A DNA stretch of 64,000 nucleotides. Source: Lentzea xinjiangensis (GTDB lineage Bacteria; Actinomycetota; Actinomycetes; Mycobacteriales; Pseudonocardiaceae). The DNA is taken from the NCBI RefSeq assembly GCF_900110955.1, contig NZ_FOFR01000004.1, positions 195,290 to 259,289 on the forward strand. The letters run 5' to 3'. The notes under the pieces are model-generated. The model saw only the letters and a list, made by a program, of their open reading frames with translations, ran no database searches and was not told the origin of the DNA. Position numbers and translations under genes: made by a program. This document shows, in pieces, positions 53,401 through 63,313 of this stretch; positions within the stretch are counted from its first letter, which is position 1; each line of letters opens with the position of its first letter.

Positions 53401-56265
53401 TCAGCCGAGCTCGCGCGCCCGGCTCTCCAGCGCGCGCAGCCCCAGCTCGGCGCTGCGCCGCACGGCCTGACCGGCGGCGGCCCGGGCGTCGGCGTCGCGG
53501 GAGAGGTCCCGCCACACCAGGGCCAGGCCGATCAGCGCCCGGACCTCGCCCGAGGCGTAGCCGATCCGCCGCGCCGTCACCAGCGCCTGCTCGAACAGCG
53601 CGGCGGCGGCATCGAGGTCGGCCAGCGCCCGCCGGACCTCGCCGAGCGTGATCCGCACCGACGTCGCCACCTGCTGGTCACCGCCGTCGGCGACCAGCGC
53701 CAGGGCGCGCGACGCCGGCGACAGGGCGCTCTCGGCGTCACCGGAGGCGAGCTCCAGCGCGGCCAGGTTCTCCAGGGCCTCAGCCTCGCCCGCGGGCACG
53801 TTGCCGATCTCCAGCGCGCGGTCGAGGTGGACGCGCGCCTCGTCGAGGCGGCCCTGCAACCGCAGCGCCATGCCGAGGTAGGTGTGGCTGTCGGCGTTCG
53901 GCGCCAGGAACAGCGCCTGGGAGAAGTGTTCGACGGCGCCGTCGATCTCGCCGAGCTCCACCGCGAGCTGGCCGAGGTTGTACAGGCCGGTGCTGATGCT
54001 GTCCGGTGAGCGCAGCATCTCCAGGCAGCGCACCAGGGCCTCCTTCGCGGCGCCCAGCTCTCCCGACCGGCGGTGCACGAGGCTGAGGTTGTTCAGCACG
54101 CTCGCCTCGGCGTCCCCGTCGCCCAGCTCCCGGTACAGCTCGATGGCCCGGTTGTGGTGCTCGACCGACCGCCCGTAGTCGCCGAGCCGCAGGTAGAGGC
54201 TGCCGAGGTTGGTGTGCATCGCCGCCTCGGCCGGGCGGTGCGCGGACGCCTGCGCGGCCCGCAGCCCGTGGCGGGCCGTGGCGAGCCACTCGCCGACGTG
54301 CTGGCCGATCCACAGGTAGCCGCGCAGCGCGTCGGCGAGCTGCCAGGCCATCTCCGCGGGGCCGTGCAGGGCCGCGTGCCGGATCGCGGCCGTCAGGTTC
54401 GGGCGTTCGGCGTCGAGCCACGCGAGGGCCTCCGCCGAGCTCGCGATCCGCGGCACCGGGCCGGTCGCCGGCGACGGCAGCCGCACGATGCCGGGGTAGA
54501 GCAGCTCCGCGCACCGCTCCACGCCGCGCGCGTAGTGGTTCAGCAACGCCGTCCACGCCGCCTGTTGCTCGGCGGGGCTGTCGGACTCCTCGCGCGCCGC
54601 GGCGGCGTAGCGCACCAGCTCGTCGTGGAACCGGTAGCGGCCCGGCGCCGAGGCGGGGACCACCAGGTTCGCGATGGCCAGCACCGTCAGCAGGCCCTCG
54701 GCGTCCACGTCGGCGAGCGCCGAGGCGGCCTCCGGGGTGAAGTCCGGGCCCGGCACGAGCGACAGCAGCCGGAACAACCGCTGCGGCGCCGGCGGCAGCG
54801 CGGCGTAGGCGAGCTCGATCGGTGACCCGGAGATCGTCACGTCGTCGCGCCCGGCCAGGTACGCCGCCGCCACCCGCAACGCGAGCGGGAGGTGCCCGCA
54901 CCGCTGGGCCAGCTCCGCGTGGTCGCCCTCTCCGAGCAGCGCGGACAGCAGTGCCACCGACTCCGCCGGGCTGAACACGTCCACCGGCACGGTCCGCGCG
55001 CCGTTCATCGCGATCAGCCCGCGCAGGTCGTCCCTCGACGTCACGATCACCCGGCACGACGCCGTCCCCGGCAGCAACGGCCGCACCTGGTCGGGCGCGG
55101 AGGCGTTGTCCAGCACCAGCAGCACCCGCCGGCCCGACAGCAACGACCGCAGCATCGTGCTCTGCTCGTCCGCGTCCGGCGGGATCTCGTCCGGCGGCAC
55201 GCCGAGCGCCCGCAGGAACCGCGACAGCACGTCGAGGCCGTCCGCGGGCGGTCCCAGCGCGTAGCCGCGCAGGTCGACGTAGAGCTGTCCGTCCGGGAAC
55301 CGGTCCCGCAGCAGGTGCGCCACGTGCACGGCCAGGGTCGTCTTGCCCACGCCCGGCGGCCCCGCGAGCGTCACGATCGGCACGGAGCCGCCCGTGATCA
55401 GCCCGGAGATCCGTTCGACGTGCCGGGTGCGCCCGGTGAAGTCCGCGATGTCGTCCGGCAGCCGCATCGGCGACGCCGGCGCGCGGTCCTGCCGCCGGTC
55501 GGCCACCGGCGCCGCCAGCTCCGGCGAGCCCACCAGGATCGCCTGGTGCAGGGCCCGCAGCTCGGGCGACGGGTCGATGCCGAGCTGCTCGTCCAGCGTC
55601 CGGTCGAGCTGCCGGAACGCCTCCAGCGCCTCCGCCTGTCGGCTGCCGCGGTACAGCGCGACCATCAGCTGGCCCCAGAACCGCTCGCGCAACGGGTGGT
55701 CCCGCGTCAGCGCGAACAGCTCCGGCACCAGGTCGGCGTGGTGGCCCAGCGCGAGCTCCACGTCGACGCGCTGCTCGTGCACGGTCATCAGCAGCTCGGT
55801 CAGCCGGGGCGCGTGCTCGGAGTGCAGCGTCTCCGACGGCACGTCCGACAGCACCGGGCCGCGCCAGAGCTCCAGCGCCTCGGCGAACGCCTGCCGCGCC
55901 GCGGTCAGGTCGCCCGAGGCCGCTGCCGCACGTCCCCTGGCGGCCGCGTCGGCGAACCGGTGCACGTCCACGGCCAACGGGTCGACGCGCACCCGGTAGC
56001 CGTCGGCGGCGGTCTCGATCAGCGACGGGTCGCCCAGCGCCGCCCGCAGCCGCATCATGTACGTCTGCAACGTGCCCCGCCCGCGGGCGGGTGGCGTGTC
56101 ACCCCACACGTGCTCGACGAGTTCCGTCACGGACACGACGCGGTTCGGCCGCAGCAGCAACGCCGCCAGCAAGGCCCGGTGCTTGCCCGCGCGCAGCACC
56201 ACCGCGGACCCGCCCACCCGCACCTCCATCGGGCCGAGCAGCCGGAACTGCGGACCCGAAACCAT
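53401..56265 (-). CDS. AfsR/SARP-type regulator (DNA-binding, BTAD, NB-ARC, TPR)
   Basis: 954 residues. OmpR-like winged helix (about 5-95, KHRALLAALLLRPNRVVSV), bacterial transcriptional activation domain (about 100-245, LWRGPVLSDVP), NB-ARC ATPase with P-loop GPPGVGKTTLA (about 300) and LLVLDNAS Walker B, then TPR repeats to the end. This is the AfsR layout, controlling secondary metabolism in actinomycetes. Target genes are not visible here. Confidence 0.92.
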   Translation of the reverse strand: MVSGPQFRLLGPMEVRVGGSAVVLRAGKHRALLAALLLRPNRVVSVTELVEHVWGDTPPARGRGTLQTYMMRLRAALGDPSLIETAADGYRVRVDPLAVDVHRFADAAARGRAAAASGDLTAARQAFAEALELWRGPVLSDVPSETLHSEHAPRLTELLMTVHEQRVDVELALGHHADLVPELFALTRDHPLRERFWGQLMVALYRGSRQAEALEAFRQLDRTLDEQLGIDPSPELRALHQAILVGSPELAAPVADRRQDRAPASPMRLPDDIADFTGRTRHVERISGLITGGSVPIVTLAGPPGVGKTTLAVHVAHLLRDRFPDGQLYVDLRGYALGPPADGLDVLSRFLRALGVPPDEIPPDADEQSTMLRSLLSGRRVLLVLDNASAPDQVRPLLPGTASCRVIVTSRDDLRGLIAMNGARTVPVDVFSPAESVALLSALLGEGDHAELAQRCGHLPLALRVAAAYLAGRDDVTISGSPIELAYAALPPAPQRLFRLLSLVPGPDFTPEAASALADVDAEGLLTVLAIANLVVPASAPGRYRFHDELVRYAAAAREESDSPAEQQAAWTALLNHYARGVERCAELLYPGIVRLPSPATGPVPRIASSAEALAWLDAERPNLTAAIRHAALHGPAEMAWQLADALRGYLWIGQHVGEWLATARHGLRAAQASAHRPAEAAMHTNLGSLYLRLGDYGRSVEHHNRAIELYRELGDGDAEASVLNNLSLVHRRSGELGAAKEALVRCLEMLRSPDSISTGLYNLGQLAVELGEIDGAVEHFSQALFLAPNADSHTYLGMALRLQGRLDEARVHLDRALEIGNVPAGEAEALENLAALELASGDAESALSPASRALALVADGGDQQVATSVRITLGEVRRALADLDAAAALFEQALVTARRIGYASGEVRALIGLALVWRDLSRDADARAAAGQAVRRSAELGLRALESRARELG

Positions 56266-56459
56266 TGCCGTCCCCTCGCGCGCACCCGATGATCGCCGTC
56301 TGCCCGACAGCCTATTAGCGCGCTGTCGCGCGGTGACATCGGCGCGTCAGCGATACGTCAGCGACGTACGGCAATCTTCTCCTCGTCCCGGTCGGGGGGC
56401 CGGGGCAACACACTTCTCGGGTTCCGCGGAGTTCCGCGGATCACGATCGCTGGGGGTCG

Positions 56460-56495
56460 AAAGGCCCAGGGGCTCCAAGGAGCCCCTGGGCCTTT
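56460..56495 (-). terminator. Terminator of the fadD15 gene
   Basis: A 17-bp perfect inverted repeat (56460-56476 with 56479-56495), 15 bases past the minus-strand stop. Confidence 0.8.
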
Positions 56496-56509
56496 CGCGC
56501 ATCCACCCG

Positions 56510-58306
56510 CTACTTCGCGTAGATCGCGTCGATGTCCGACGCGTAGGTCGTCGCCACGACCGAGCGCTTGAGCTTCAGCGACGGCGTCATCTCGCCACCG
56601 GCCTCGGTGAAGTCGACCGGCAGGACGCGGAACCTGCGGATCGCCTCCGCCTTCGACACCGTCTTGTTCGCCTCGTCCACCACCGCCTGGATCTCGGCCA
56701 GCAGGTCGGCGTCCTCGATGAGGTCGGGGACCTCGGCGGAGGCCGGCTTGCCGTGCGACTCCTTCCACGACGGGAAGAACTCCGGGTCGATCGTGATCAG
56801 CGCGCCGATGAACGGCTGCTTGTCGCCGACGACCATGCACTGCGAGATCAGCGGGTGCGCCCGGATGCGGTCCTCGAGCTGCGCGGGGGAGACGTTCTTG
56901 CCACCGGCGGTGACGATGATCTCCTTCTTCCGGCCCGTGATCTTCAGGAAGCCGTCGTCGTCGAGCTCGCCGATGTCGCCGGTGTGGAACCAGCCGTCCT
57001 CGAGGGCCTCCTTGGTGGCGGCCTCGTTGTTCCAGTAGCCGGTGAAGACGATGTCGCCCTTGATGAGGATCTCGCCGTCCTCGGCGATCCGGACCGACGT
57101 GCCCGGCACCGGCAGGCCGACCGTGCCGACCTTCTCCTGGCCCTTGAACGTCACGCACGCCGCCGCCGACGTCTCCGTCAGGCCGTAGCCCTCGTAGACG
57201 GGGATGCCCGCGCCGCGGAAGAAGTGCGACAGGCGGTCACCCAGCGGCGCGCCACCCGACACGGCCGCCATCGCGCGGCCGCCGAGGGCGGCGCGCAGCT
57301 TCGCGAACACCAGCTTGTCGAACACGGCGTGCTTGAGCCGCAGCCCGAAGCCGGGGCCGCCGTCGTCGAGCGCGGTGCTGTAGGCCACCGCCGTCGCCTC
57401 GGCGGCGTCGAAGATCTTGCCCTTGCCGCCGGCGTGGGCCTTCTGCTTGGCGCCGTTGTAGACCTTCTCGAACACGCGCGGCACCGCGACGACGAACGTC
57501 GGGCGGAACTGGCCGAGGTCCTCGACGAGGTTCTTCACGTCGGCCGTGTGGCCCAGCGTCACCCGCGAGTACACGCACGCCAGCGCCAGGGCGCGGGCCA
57601 GGATGTGGGCGAGCGGCAGGAACAGCAGCAGCGAGTTGCCGGCCGTGAGGATCTCGGGGAACCGCGACAGCGCCGACCGCACCTCGGCGAGCAGGTTGCG
57701 GTGCGTCAGCGTGCAGCCCTTGGGGCGGCCGGTGGTCCCGGAGGTGTAGACCAGCGTGGCCGTGTGGGCGGCCTTGGCCTGCGCCCGGCGCTCGTGCACC
57801 TGTTCGTCGGTGATCTCGGCGCCCAGCGCCGTCAGCTCGTCGACGGCGGCGGCACCGCCCTCGACCTGCCACACGTGGCGCAGCTCCGGCAGCTTGCCGA
57901 CCACCTCGTCGACCAGCGCGCGGTGCGACGACGCCTCGACGAAGACCGCCTTCGCGCCGGAGTCGGACAGGATCCACTCGATCTGGTCCGCCGACGACGT
58001 CTCGTAGATCGGCACGACGACACCGCCCGCCGCCCAGATGGCGAAGTCGAGCAGCGACCACTCGTAGCGGGTCTTGGAGACCAGGCCGACCCGGTCGCCC
58101 AGTTCCAGACCGGCCGCGATCATGCCCTTGGCGACCGCCATGACCTGCGCGGCGAAGTCGCGCGCCGTGATGTCGACCCAGGTGCCGTCGACCTGCCGGC
58201 GGAAGCTGACGGCGTTGCCGAAGCGTTCCGCGTTGGCCCACACCATGTCGGTGAGGTTCTCCTCCGGAGCCACTGCGGCCGTGGCGGGGACGCTGAACTC
58301 GCGCAC
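56510..58306 (-). CDS. fadD15: Long-chain fatty-acid-CoA ligase (FadD15 type)
   Basis: 598 residues. AMP-forming ligase with the P-loop-like YTSGTTGRPKG, YGLTETSAA, and the hinge GRKKEIIVTAGGKNVSP with the late catalytic Lys. It activates fatty acids with CoA. Rv2187 is the orthologue. GTG 58306. Confidence 0.93.
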   Translation of the reverse strand: MREFSVPATAAVAPEENLTDMVWANAERFGNAVSFRRQVDGTWVDITARDFAAQVMAVAKGMIAAGLELGDRVGLVSKTRYEWSLLDFAIWAAGGVVVPIYETSSADQIEWILSDSGAKAVFVEASSHRALVDEVVGKLPELRHVWQVEGGAAAVDELTALGAEITDEQVHERRAQAKAAHTATLVYTSGTTGRPKGCTLTHRNLLAEVRSALSRFPEILTAGNSLLLFLPLAHILARALALACVYSRVTLGHTADVKNLVEDLGQFRPTFVVAVPRVFEKVYNGAKQKAHAGGKGKIFDAAEATAVAYSTALDDGGPGFGLRLKHAVFDKLVFAKLRAALGGRAMAAVSGGAPLGDRLSHFFRGAGIPVYEGYGLTETSAAACVTFKGQEKVGTVGLPVPGTSVRIAEDGEILIKGDIVFTGYWNNEAATKEALEDGWFHTGDIGELDDDGFLKITGRKKEIIVTAGGKNVSPAQLEDRIRAHPLISQCMVVGDKQPFIGALITIDPEFFPSWKESHGKPASAEVPDLIEDADLLAEIQAVVDEANKTVSKAEAIRRFRVLPVDFTEAGGEMTPSLKLKRSVVATTYASDIDAIYAK

Positions 58307-58404
58307 GTCAACCTCCGTACGGTGATTTGTTACTGACGGGGAAACTTAGCGTGTGATTCCGGCGATACAAAGGCTGGTACGCCCTTCCGTTACCTTTTGA
58401 CCCC

Positions 58405-58785
58405 ATGGCCAGTGTGGACGTCGTCGACGAGACCTTCCTGGCGGTGCCACCCGGCGTGGTCGCCGCCGCCTTCGCCGCGCCCTCGTCGTGGCGGGCGTTC
58501 TGGCCGGACCTGGAGCTGGACGTCTACGCGGACCGCGGTGACGAGGGACTGCGCTGGACCGTGGGCGGCGCCCTGGTGGGCACCATGGAGGTCTGGCTCG
58601 AACCGGTCCTCGACGGCACCCTGCTGCACTACTTCCTGCGCGCCGACCCGCCCACCGGCTCGTTCGCGCCGCGCGCCGCCCGCCGCGAGGTGCAGCGCCG
58701 CCAGCTCGACGCGAAGTCCGTCGCGCTCGGACTCAAGCTGGCGCTGGAGGACGGCCGCCCTCCCGGCTGCCCGCCACAGGGGTGA
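58405..58785 (+). CDS. SRPBCC-like lipid/polyketide-binding protein
   Basis: 126 residues. VDETFLAVPPGVVAAAFAAPSS followed by WRAFWPDLEL and beta strands as in START/SRPBCC proteins. Ligand unknown. Divergent from fadD15 and linked to a second SRPBCC protein downstream. Confidence 0.75.
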   Translation: MASVDVVDETFLAVPPGVVAAAFAAPSSWRAFWPDLELDVYADRGDEGLRWTVGGALVGTMEVWLEPVLDGTLLHYFLRADPPTGSFAPRAARREVQRRQLDAKSVALGLKLALEDGRPPGCPPQG

Positions 58786-58842
58786 TCCTGCTCGACGCGT
58801 GGCGCGGACACCACCCCCTGTTCTTTCAACTAAGTTGGAACC

Positions 58843-59631
58843 GTGCGGGTTCACGTGGTCTCGGATGTGCACGGCAACGCGGAGGCGCTCGCCCGCGCCG
58901 GTGACGGCGCGGACGCGCTCGTCGTGCTCGGCGACCTCATCGACTTCGTCGACTACCACGACCACTCCAGGGGAATCCTCGGGCGCGTCTTCGGGCCGGA
59001 GAAGGTGGGGGTCTTCGCCGAGCTGCGGCGCGGCACGAGGCGCGCCGACACGGCGAGCTACATCCGGTCGCTGTGGGACGGCCTCGCGAACGCGCGGTCC
59101 GTGGTGGAAGAAGCCGTGCTGGAGCAGTACCACGCGCTGTTCGGCGCGATGTCCGCGCCGACGTACGCGACACCGGGCAATGTGGACAGTCCGCAGCTGT
59201 GGCCGCGGTTCGCCCGCGACGGCGTGCACGTGCTCGACGGGGAGGCCGTCGAGATCGGCGGGCTCAAGTTCGGGTTCGCGGGCGGCGGGCTGATGCTGCC
59301 GGGGCACGTCCGCAACCCCAACGCGCCCTGGCACCCGTACCTGCGCACGGAGCAGGACATGGCCTCCGCGCTGGAGGGCATGGGCGCGGTCGACGTGTTG
59401 TGCACGCACATCCCGCCGCTGGTTCCGGAGCTGACGTACGACGTCGTCGCCCGCCGCCCGGAGTGGGGCTCGCGGGCCGCGCTGGACAAGATCGTGGGCG
59501 AAAGCCCGCGCTGGTCGGTGTTCGGGCACGTGCACCAGCCGCTCGCCAGGCGCGTGCGCATCGGTTACACCGAGTGCATCAACGTCGGGCACTTCCAGCG
59601 CAGCGGCAAGCCTCACGTCCTCAACTGGTAA
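58843..59631 (+). CDS. Metallophosphoesterase
   Basis: 262 residues from GTG 58843. Calcineurin-like motifs: DVHGN, GDLIDF, the TPGNVDSP segment in place of GNHD, CTHIPP and GHVHQP. Substrate unknown, possibly a nucleotide or phosphoprotein. Confidence 0.85.
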   Translation: MRVHVVSDVHGNAEALARAGDGADALVVLGDLIDFVDYHDHSRGILGRVFGPEKVGVFAELRRGTRRADTASYIRSLWDGLANARSVVEEAVLEQYHALFGAMSAPTYATPGNVDSPQLWPRFARDGVHVLDGEAVEIGGLKFGFAGGGLMLPGHVRNPNAPWHPYLRTEQDMASALEGMGAVDVLCTHIPPLVPELTYDVVARRPEWGSRAALDKIVGESPRWSVFGHVHQPLARRVRIGYTECINVGHFQRSGKPHVLNW

Positions 59632-59654
59632 AGACGCGAGTAACCTCCTCACAC

Positions 59655-60095
59655 ATGGCCGACGAGTCCACTCAGTCCATCGTCATCGACGCGCCGCCAG
59701 AGAAGATCATGGCGATCATCGCGGACTTCCCGTCGTACCCGGACTGGGCGAACGGGATGAAAGAGGTCGAGGTGCTCGGCACCGGTGACGACGGCCGCGC
59801 GGAGCAGGTCCGGTTCGCGATCGACCAGGGGCCCGTCAAGGACGAGTACGTCCTGAGGTACGACTGGGCGGCCGACGGCCTGTCGGTGCGGTGGGACCTC
59901 GTCAAGGGCACCATGCAGAAGTCCCAGCACGGCAGCTACGTGCTGGAGCCGGCCGGCGCCGGCACCAAGGTCACCTACACGCTGTCGGTGCAGCTGGTGA
60001 TCCCGATGATCGGCCTGTTCCGCCGCAAGGCCGAGAAGCTGATCCTCGACACCGCGCTCAAGGAGCTCAAGAAGCGCGCGGAGAAGGCGGCTTGA
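59655..60095 (+). CDS. SRPBCC/polyketide-cyclase-like protein
   Basis: 146 residues from ATG 59655. IVIDAPPEKIMAIIADFPSYPDW is the classic start of this family. A lipid or hydrophobic-ligand carrier is likely. Rv2185c is the orthologue. The stop overlaps the TTG of the ArsA-like gene. Confidence 0.88.
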   Translation: MADESTQSIVIDAPPEKIMAIIADFPSYPDWANGMKEVEVLGTGDDGRAEQVRFAIDQGPVKDEYVLRYDWAADGLSVRWDLVKGTMQKSQHGSYVLEPAGAGTKVTYTLSVQLVIPMIGLFRRKAEKLILDTALKELKKRAEKAA

Positions 60096-61312
60096 GCCGG
60101 GTCCTGCTCTTCACCGGCAAGGGCGGGGTCGGCAAGACGACGCTGGCCGCCGCGACGGCGGCCTCGCTGGCGGCGCACGGCCGCAAGGCGCTCGTGGTCT
60201 CCACCGATCCCGCTCACTCGCTCGGTGACGCCCTCGACGTGCGACTGGGCGCCTCACCGTCCGAAGTGGACACCCCGGGGACGGCCGTCGGCGGGCTGTT
60301 CGCCTGCCAGATCGACCCCCGCGGGCTCGTCGACGAGGCCTGGGGCGAGCTGCGCGGGCACCTGCGGACGGTCCTCGCGGGCGCGGGCGTCGACGAGCTC
60401 GACGCCGAGGAGCTGACCGTGCTGCCGGGTGTCGAGGAGCTCCTCGCGCTCGCGGAGGTGCGGCGGCTCGCGGTGTCCGGGCCGTGGGAGGCCGTGGTCG
60501 TCGACTGCGGGCCGACGGCCGAGACGCTGCGGTTCCTGTCGCTGCCCGAGGCGTTCGCGGGCTACCTGGAACGGCTCTTCCCGACGCACCGGCGCGTGGT
60601 GCGCGGTCTGCTGGCCGGTGTCGCGGGCACCGGGACCGTGGAGAGGTGGGACGCGACGGCGGACGCGCTGAGCAGGCTCGCCGAGCGGCTGGACGCGCTG
60701 CGCACGATGCTCGCCGACCCCTCGGGGTGCTCGGTGCGACTTGTGCTCACGCCCGAGCGCGTGGTCGCCGCCGAGACCCGCCGGACGCTGACCGCGCTGG
60801 CGCTGCAGGGGATCCGGGTCGACAGCGTGATCGCGAACCGGCTGGTGCCCTCGCCGGGGTCCGCGCGCGGCGCCGCCGCGACCTGGTTGCGCACGCGCCG
60901 CCGGGAGCAGGACGCGGTGCTGGCCGAGCTGACCGGCATCGGGGAGGTCCGCACGGTCGACCACCGCGCGTCCGAGCCCGTCGGGGTGCCGGCGCTGCTG
61001 GAGGTCGCCGCCCAGCTCTACGGCGACGACGACCCGTTGCCCGGTGCCGCGCCGGCGGGGTCGTTGCTGGAGGTGTCGGGCAACGGCCGTGGCCTCGACG
61101 CCCGGTACTCGCTGCGGATCGCGTTGCCGCTGGCGGACGACGCGGAACCGGACCTCGCGCGGGTTGGCGACGACCTCGCGCTGACCGTCGACGGCCGGCG
61201 CCGGCTCGTGGCGCTGCCGTCGTTGCTGAGGCGCTGCGTCGTGACCGGCGCGGAGATGGACTCGGGCGGCGTGACGGTGGGGTTCCGGCCGGACCCGTCG
61301 TTGTGGCGCTGA
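60092..61312 (+). CDS. ArsA/GET3-like ATPase
   Basis: 406 residues from TTG 60092. The deviant Walker A FTGKGGVGKTTLAAATAA begins the protein and STDPAHSLGDAL is switch I. A single-domain form without the arsenite cysteines, so arsenic transport is unlikely. Membrane-protein or lipid-related roles are possible. Rv2184c is the orthologue. Confidence 0.88.
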   Translation: MSRVLLFTGKGGVGKTTLAAATAASLAAHGRKALVVSTDPAHSLGDALDVRLGASPSEVDTPGTAVGGLFACQIDPRGLVDEAWGELRGHLRTVLAGAGVDELDAEELTVLPGVEELLALAEVRRLAVSGPWEAVVVDCGPTAETLRFLSLPEAFAGYLERLFPTHRRVVRGLLAGVAGTGTVERWDATADALSRLAERLDALRTMLADPSGCSVRLVLTPERVVAAETRRTLTALALQGIRVDSVIANRLVPSPGSARGAAATWLRTRRREQDAVLAELTGIGEVRTVDHRASEPVGVPALLEVAAQLYGDDDPLPGAAPAGSLLEVSGNGRGLDARYSLRIALPLADDAEPDLARVGDDLALTVDGRRRLVALPSLLRRCVVTGAEMDSGGVTVGFRPDPSLWR

Positions 61313-61325
61313 TCAGGAGCTGCGG

Positions 61326-61676
61326 ATGACCCAGGACAACACCGGCAAGCTCGCCGAGGAGCTGCGGCTGCTCGTCGAGACCGCCGCCGAGCGCGTGCAG
61401 CCGTGGCTGCACCGTGTCGCGGAGGCGGGCGACGGCTCGCACGCACCCGAGACCTGCGGCTGGTGCCCGCTGTGCAACGGCGCGGCGCTGCTGCGGGGTG
61501 ACCGCTCCGAGCTGGCCGCGAAGGCCGCCGAGCACGCGGCGGGGCTGATCGCGGTGCTGCGCGCGGCACTGCGCGAGCCCGGCGGCGGGCCGTCGCCCGC
61601 ACCACCCGGTGCCGACGCGCCGGCGGACACCGGGCAGCGGGTGCAGCACATCAAGGTCGTCAGGAAGAGCGACTAG
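61326..61676 (+). CDS. Conserved hypothetical protein with Cys motif
   Basis: 116 residues. CGWCPLCNG is a possible metal site, and the preceding helix is acidic. A Pro-rich linker leads to a basic end (VQHIKVVRKSD). Rv2183c is the positional orthologue. Its last base overlaps the next start. Confidence 0.75.
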   Translation: MTQDNTGKLAEELRLLVETAAERVQPWLHRVAEAGDGSHAPETCGWCPLCNGAALLRGDRSELAAKAAEHAAGLIAVLRAALREPGGGPSPAPPGADAPADTGQRVQHIKVVRKSD

Positions 61677-62650
61677 TGCTCACGGTCGGAGTGGACATCG
61701 GTGGCACCAGCGTGCGCGCTGGTGTCGTGGACGCGCGCGGTTCCGTGCTGGACACGTCACGGGCGCCGACGCCCGCGGGCGAACGCGCCCTCGAAGACGC
61801 GATCGTGGCCGCGGTGGAGGAGGTGGCGGACCGGCACGCGGTGAACGCCGTCGGTCTCGCCGTGGCGGGGTTCATCGCCTCCGACCGCCGCACGGTCCGT
61901 TTCGCGCCCCACCTGGCATGGCGGCAGGCCGACGTGGCCGATCGCATGAGCGACCGCCTGGGCATGCCGGTCGTGCTCGAACACGACGCGAACGCCGCCG
62001 CCCTGGCCGAACAGCGCTTCGGCGCGGCACGTGGTGCCCGCACGGCCGTACTGGTCGCCATCGGCACGGGCATCGGCGCGGCCTTGCTGCTCAACGGCGA
62101 GGTCTTCCGCGGTGCCTACGGTGTCGCTCCCGAACTGGGCCATCTGCGCGTCGTGCCCGATGGACGCCCCTGCCCGTGCGGCAAGAACGGCTGCTGGGAG
62201 CGCTACTGCAGCGGCACGGCCCTGAGTGCCACGGCCGTGGAACTGCTGGCCAAGCACCCCGGTGTGTCGACCGTGCTGGCCCGTGAGGCCGCCGGCGACT
62301 CCCGCGCGGTGACCGGACGCCGGGTGGCGGGTGCCGCCAGGGACGGCGACCCGCTGGCCAAGCGCGCGATGGCGGAGCTGGCCCGCTGGCTCGGCGAGGG
62401 CCTGGCGCTGGTCGCCGACGTCTACGACCCCGAGGTGATCGTCATCGGGGGCGGGGTGTCGGAGTCGGCGCCGCTGTTCCTCGACGACGCCCGCGAGCGC
62501 TACGCCGCCGTCGTCACCGGCGCGGGCCACCGGCCGCTGGCGCGGATCCGCACCGCCCAGCTCGGCGACGACGCCGGCATCGTGGGCGCGGCGACGCTGG
62601 CCCGCGAGATGACGACGTCGATGGCCGAGAACCACTCGCGCCGGTCCTGA
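61676..62650 (+). CDS. ROK-family sugar kinase (glucokinase type)
   Basis: 324 residues. VDIGGTSVRAGVVD binds phosphate, EHDANAAALAE has the catalytic Asp, and the ROK zinc-binding run reads CPCGKNGCWERYCSG. It lacks a DNA-binding domain, so it is an enzyme and not a repressor. Likely glucokinase; polyphosphate use cannot be judged. Confidence 0.88.
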   Translation: MLTVGVDIGGTSVRAGVVDARGSVLDTSRAPTPAGERALEDAIVAAVEEVADRHAVNAVGLAVAGFIASDRRTVRFAPHLAWRQADVADRMSDRLGMPVVLEHDANAAALAEQRFGAARGARTAVLVAIGTGIGAALLLNGEVFRGAYGVAPELGHLRVVPDGRPCPCGKNGCWERYCSGTALSATAVELLAKHPGVSTVLAREAAGDSRAVTGRRVAGAARDGDPLAKRAMAELARWLGEGLALVADVYDPEVIVIGGGVSESAPLFLDDARERYAAVVTGAGHRPLARIRTAQLGDDAGIVGAATLAREMTTSMAENHSRRS

Positions 62651-62651
62651 C

Positions 62652-62984
62652 CTACTTCCCGAGGGGGTCGTGGCCCCAGTTCATCAGGGAGTAGCGCCAG
62701 CGGCTGTCCTCGACGTCGCCGCCCGGCCGCTGGGCGAGGTGGCGGTGGACGTAGCCGACGACCTTGCGCATGTGCTCGTAATCGCTGTCGGTGAGGTCGT
62801 CGCGTTTGGTCCTGAGCAGCTCCACGATGCGCCGGCCGGACGCGTGCCCGGTCGACTCGCCGGACTTCTTGTCGCCGACCTCCTCCGACTCGTCGGAGCC
62901 GAGCCAGCGCTCCAGCTCCGCCGCGGTCATGTTGACCGCGGCGCCGAAGTCCTGGCGGGTCTTCTCCTGCTCCTCGTCGCGCAC
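62652..62984 (-). CDS. DUF3140 protein
   Basis: 110 residues from GTG 62984, with GGAGG six bases upstream. DFGAAVNMTAAELERWL and the end DSRWRYSLMNWGHDP are typical of DUF3140. Forms a divergent pair with the DUF2945 gene, a common combination, perhaps in stress response. Function unknown. Confidence 0.85.
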   Translation of the reverse strand: MRDEEQEKTRQDFGAAVNMTAAELERWLGSDESEEVGDKKSGESTGHASGRRIVELLRTKRDDLTDSDYEHMRKVVGYVHRHLAQRPGGDVEDSRWRYSLMNWGHDPLGK

Positions 62985-63036
62985 CCCGTCCTCCTCCTGG
63001 CGGCGTTGGCTGGTCCGGACGGGGTACCCCGCGGTC

Positions 63037-63252
63037 ATGACGAAGCATCCCTACGAACCGGGTGACGAGGTCGAGTGGTCGAGCCACGGCAGCACGACGC
63101 ACGGTGAGGTGAAGGAGGAGATCACCGAGGAGAAGCAGGCTGCCGGGCGCAAGGTGAGCGCCTCGGAGGAGGAACCGCAGTACCGGGTGCGGAGTGCGAA
63201 GAGCGGCAAGGACGCCGTGCACAAGCCGAGCGCGCTGCGGAAGAAGAAGTGA
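63037..63252 (+). CDS. DUF2945 (HVA1-family) protein
   Basis: 71 residues. Opening YEPGDEVEWSSHGSTTHGEV and the YRVRSAKSGKDAVHKPSAL end match hypervirulence-associated HVA1 domain proteins. Function unknown. Confidence 0.85.
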   Translation: MTKHPYEPGDEVEWSSHGSTTHGEVKEEITEEKQAAGRKVSASEEEPQYRVRSAKSGKDAVHKPSALRKKK

Positions 63253-63267
63253 ACGGTCGCGGGAAGC

Positions 63268-63306
63268 GGGGCTGAGTTGTTCGCGGCGAGCGAACAACTC
63301 AGCCCC
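63268..63306. terminator. Hairpin between DUF2945 gene and the next small ORF
   Basis: A perfect 17-bp stem (63268-63284 with 63290-63306) and loop GGCGA, 16 bases after the plus-strand stop and eight bases before the minus-strand small ORF stop. Confidence 0.85.
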
Positions 63307-63313
63307 CGAAGCG

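Noticed and set aside
53401..56265. AfsR-type regulator as cargo of the mini-element
   Set aside because: It lies outside the 30-bp repeat, has normal high-GC codon use and would abut pimB without the element.
60092..61312. Arsenite pump ATPase
   Set aside because: The arsenite-binding cysteines and an arsB partner are absent; the context is the mycobacterial Rv2184c type.
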